Source: RGIG3102 sp964369915
GTDB lineage: Bacteria > Bacillota > Clostridia > Oscillospirales > Ruminococcaceae
NCBI GenBank assembly: GCA_964369915.1
Contig: CAYJGG010000045.1
Coordinates: 1 to 15,850 of the forward strand
DNA length: 15,850 nucleotides
Direction of reading: 5' to 3'
Part shown: one piece after another, positions 14,884 through 15,850 of the stretch
How positions within the stretch are numbered: the stretch's first letter is position 1
Layout of the letters: every line of letters begins with the position of its first letter
The notes under the pieces: model-generated
What the model saw: only the letters and a program-made list of their open reading frames with translations
Database searches by the model: none
Told to the model about the DNA's origin: nothing
Translations under genes and position numbers: made by a program

Positions 14884-14912
14884 AAAAGCAAAAGAATCAT
14901 TCTTTTGCTTTT
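14884..14912 (-). terminator. Terminator of the Asn/Gln-rich membrane protein gene
   Basis: AAAAGCAAAAGAA (14884-14896) pairs perfectly with TTCTTTTGCTTTT (14900-14912), and the minus-strand transcript continues TTTATTTTATA. It lies 11 bases after the stop of the small membrane protein gene. Confidence 0.88.
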
Positions 14913-14923
14913 AATTTTATGTA

Positions 14924-15406
14924 TTAACCAACTAATAAGCTTAAAAATGTTGAGAATACGAGTAAAATAATAATAGAAATTGGCACACATAATAGTAATG
15001 CCCTTGCTAAATTTTGCTTGCTTGGATTTGTTGTGCTTGAAAGCGCCCAATAAACTAAAGCCGCAATATTAATACAAGGAATAAACATTAAAAATATTGA
15101 TAGCAGCCAATCGCCAAAAGTTACAGGTGGTACTGGCGGAGCTTGATTATAATGCGGATTTGGGATATATGGAATGTTATTTTGAGTGCTTTGATTTGAA
15201 TAAGTTCCTTCGCTTGAATGAGTGCTTTGATTTTGGTAGTATTCCGCATTATCATTTTGACGAGGAGGCATATAACTTTCCTTGTTATTTTCTGATTGAT
15301 ATGTTTCGTATGGTCTTTGTTTTTGCTGTGAATTAAATTCTGGGTTTTGATTATATGAATTGTTATTATAAGAACCGTTTGAATTATAATTATTATTTTG
15401 ATCCAT
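14924..15406 (-). CDS. Small Asn/Gln/Tyr-rich two-helix membrane protein
   Basis: This 160-residue protein has a low-complexity, hydrophilic N-terminal half (about 1-93) made largely of N, Q, S, Y and P, ending in PPVPPVTFGDWL. Two membrane helices follow, about 95-120 (LLSIFLMFIPCINIAALVYW) and 133-158, joined by a short loop SSTTNPSKQNLARA. I know this C-terminal arrangement (GDWL ... P.[IV]N ... W ... NPS..N.ARA) from unnamed Firmicutes membrane proteins, but cannot name a function. The start is supported by GAAAGGAAAA (15411-15420) and a good promoter. The gene stands alone, with its own promoter and terminator, next to the structured repeat array. The N-terminal half looks like an intrinsically disordered tail. 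Confidence 0.8.
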   Translation of the reverse strand: MDQNNNYNSNGSYNNNSYNQNPEFNSQQKQRPYETYQSENNKESYMPPRQNDNAEYYQNQSTHSSEGTYSNQSTQNNIPYIPNPHYNQAPPVPPVTFGDWLLSIFLMFIPCINIAALVYWALSSTTNPSKQNLARALLLCVPISIIILLVFSTFLSLLVG

Positions 15407-15446
15407 AATATTTTCCTTTCAATTACATAAATTATTTCATACAAAA

Positions 15447-15474
15447 ATTATACCATAAATACAGATAAAATCAA
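15447..15474 (-). promoter_or_regulatory. Promoter of the small membrane protein gene
   Basis: On the minus strand, -35 TTGATT (15474-15469), a 16-base spacer and -10 TATAAT (15452-15447) preceded by TGG (extended -10) lie about 40 bases before the start codon. The -35 directly abuts the first boundary motif of the repeat array at 15475. Confidence 0.65.
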
Positions 15475-15831
15475 GATTATTTATATAATAAACATATTTA
15501 ACGATGTTTTATGTAATCGCTTTAGCGATTTGACTGCAATACATCACGCAGTCAAATAAAACTCGAGTAAATAATCTAAACGAAGTGAAGATTATTTATA
15601 TTATCTTTGGATAATATAAATCGAAGTTTTCTTTGCGTGCATTAAGTATCGCACGCAGTTTACCTAATAAAGTAAACACAGAAAACTACAATAATGTAAA
15701 GATTATTTATATTCTCTTTGAGAATATAAATCGAAGTTTTCTTTGCGTGCATTAAGTATCGCACGCAGTTTACTTAATAAAGTAAACACAGAAAACTACA
15801 ATAATGTAAAGATTATTTATATTATTTCCAA
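15475..15831. repeat. Tandem array of structured ~110-bp repeats
   Basis: The boundary motif GATTATTTATAT recurs at 15475, 15590, 15701 and, one base short, at 15811, defining units of 115, 111 and 110 bases. Units 2 and 3 are nearly identical. Each has an 11-bp hairpin (15595-15620; 15706-15730) and then an outer helix AGTTTTCT/AGAAAACT (15625-15632 with 15680-15687 in unit 2). That helix encloses TGCGTGC/GCACGCA with a 10-base loop and GTTTAC/GTAAAC with an 8-base loop. Unit 1 has other sequence but the same plan: GTTTTAT/ATAAAAC (15506-15512 with 15556-15562) around AATCGC/GCGATT and TTTGACTGC/GCAGTCAAA. No reading frame or transposase is seen. The region 15407-15850 holds no gene. Confidence 0.88.
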
Positions 15832-15850
15832 TAAAAAAAACTAATAATAT

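Noticed and set aside
14772..15050. Minus-strand frame of 92 codons overlapping the small membrane protein gene
   Set aside because: It lies mostly within the terminator and promoter regions and antisense-phase of the better supported gene at 14924-15406, has no good SD, and shows no recognisable domain.
15475..15831. CRISPR array
   Set aside because: Units of about 110 bp are nearly identical throughout, with no short direct repeats separated by unique spacers and no cas genes nearby.

Overview
This is an AT-rich stretch of a low-GC Gram-positive genome, most likely a clostridial or Lachnospirales-like anaerobe. The signs are strong AGGAG-type ribosome binding sites, a lipobox lipoprotein, a PASTA-repeat membrane protein, a BcrA-type ABC exporter, and the cotH / VTC-domain / DUF4956 gene trio that I know from clostridial genomes. 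Two runs of exactly 100 N show it comes from a scaffolded draft assembly. The genus cannot be named from this sequence.

Layout. Positions 1-119 hold the end of an unidentified upstream transcript and its terminator. Positions 320-3979 (+) form a tightly overlapping three-gene operon: a membrane-anchored CotH-family kinase-like protein, a VTC (polyphosphate polymerase-type) domain protein and a DUF4956 membrane protein. A bidirectional terminator separates it from a convergent lipoprotein gene (4072-5328, -). A 508-base spacer then carries one copy of a structured repeat, a palindrome and the promoter of the next unit. Positions 5837-8589 (+) encode an ABC ATPase and its permease. After a large hairpin comes a PASTA-domain protein (8663-10918, +), whose cytoplasmic VVETPK hexapeptide repeats are broken by the two assembly gaps.

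Two back-to-back terminators follow. A minus-strand catabolic unit then runs from 13600 down to 11038: a D-cysteine desulfhydrase-type PLP enzyme with a TTG start, then an APC-family amino acid permease. Just upstream is a divergently sequenced but co-oriented AraC-family regulator gene (13914-14756, -). Between regulator and enzyme lies a pair of 17-bp direct repeats spaced 21 bp, the geometry of an AraC-type operator. The simplest reading is a regulator that senses an amino acid-like ligand and switches on its uptake and breakdown. A small Asn/Gln/Tyr-rich two-helix membrane protein gene (14924-15406, -) follows.

The window ends in about 360 bases of tandem structured repeats (15475-15831). 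Each unit folds as an outer helix enclosing two hairpins. Two units show a compensatory base-pair change, a third appears to be an inverted divergent copy, and a shortened copy lies 10 kb away at 5437-5540. This repeat family is the least explained structure in the window. The operator pair and the VVETPK repeat come next.
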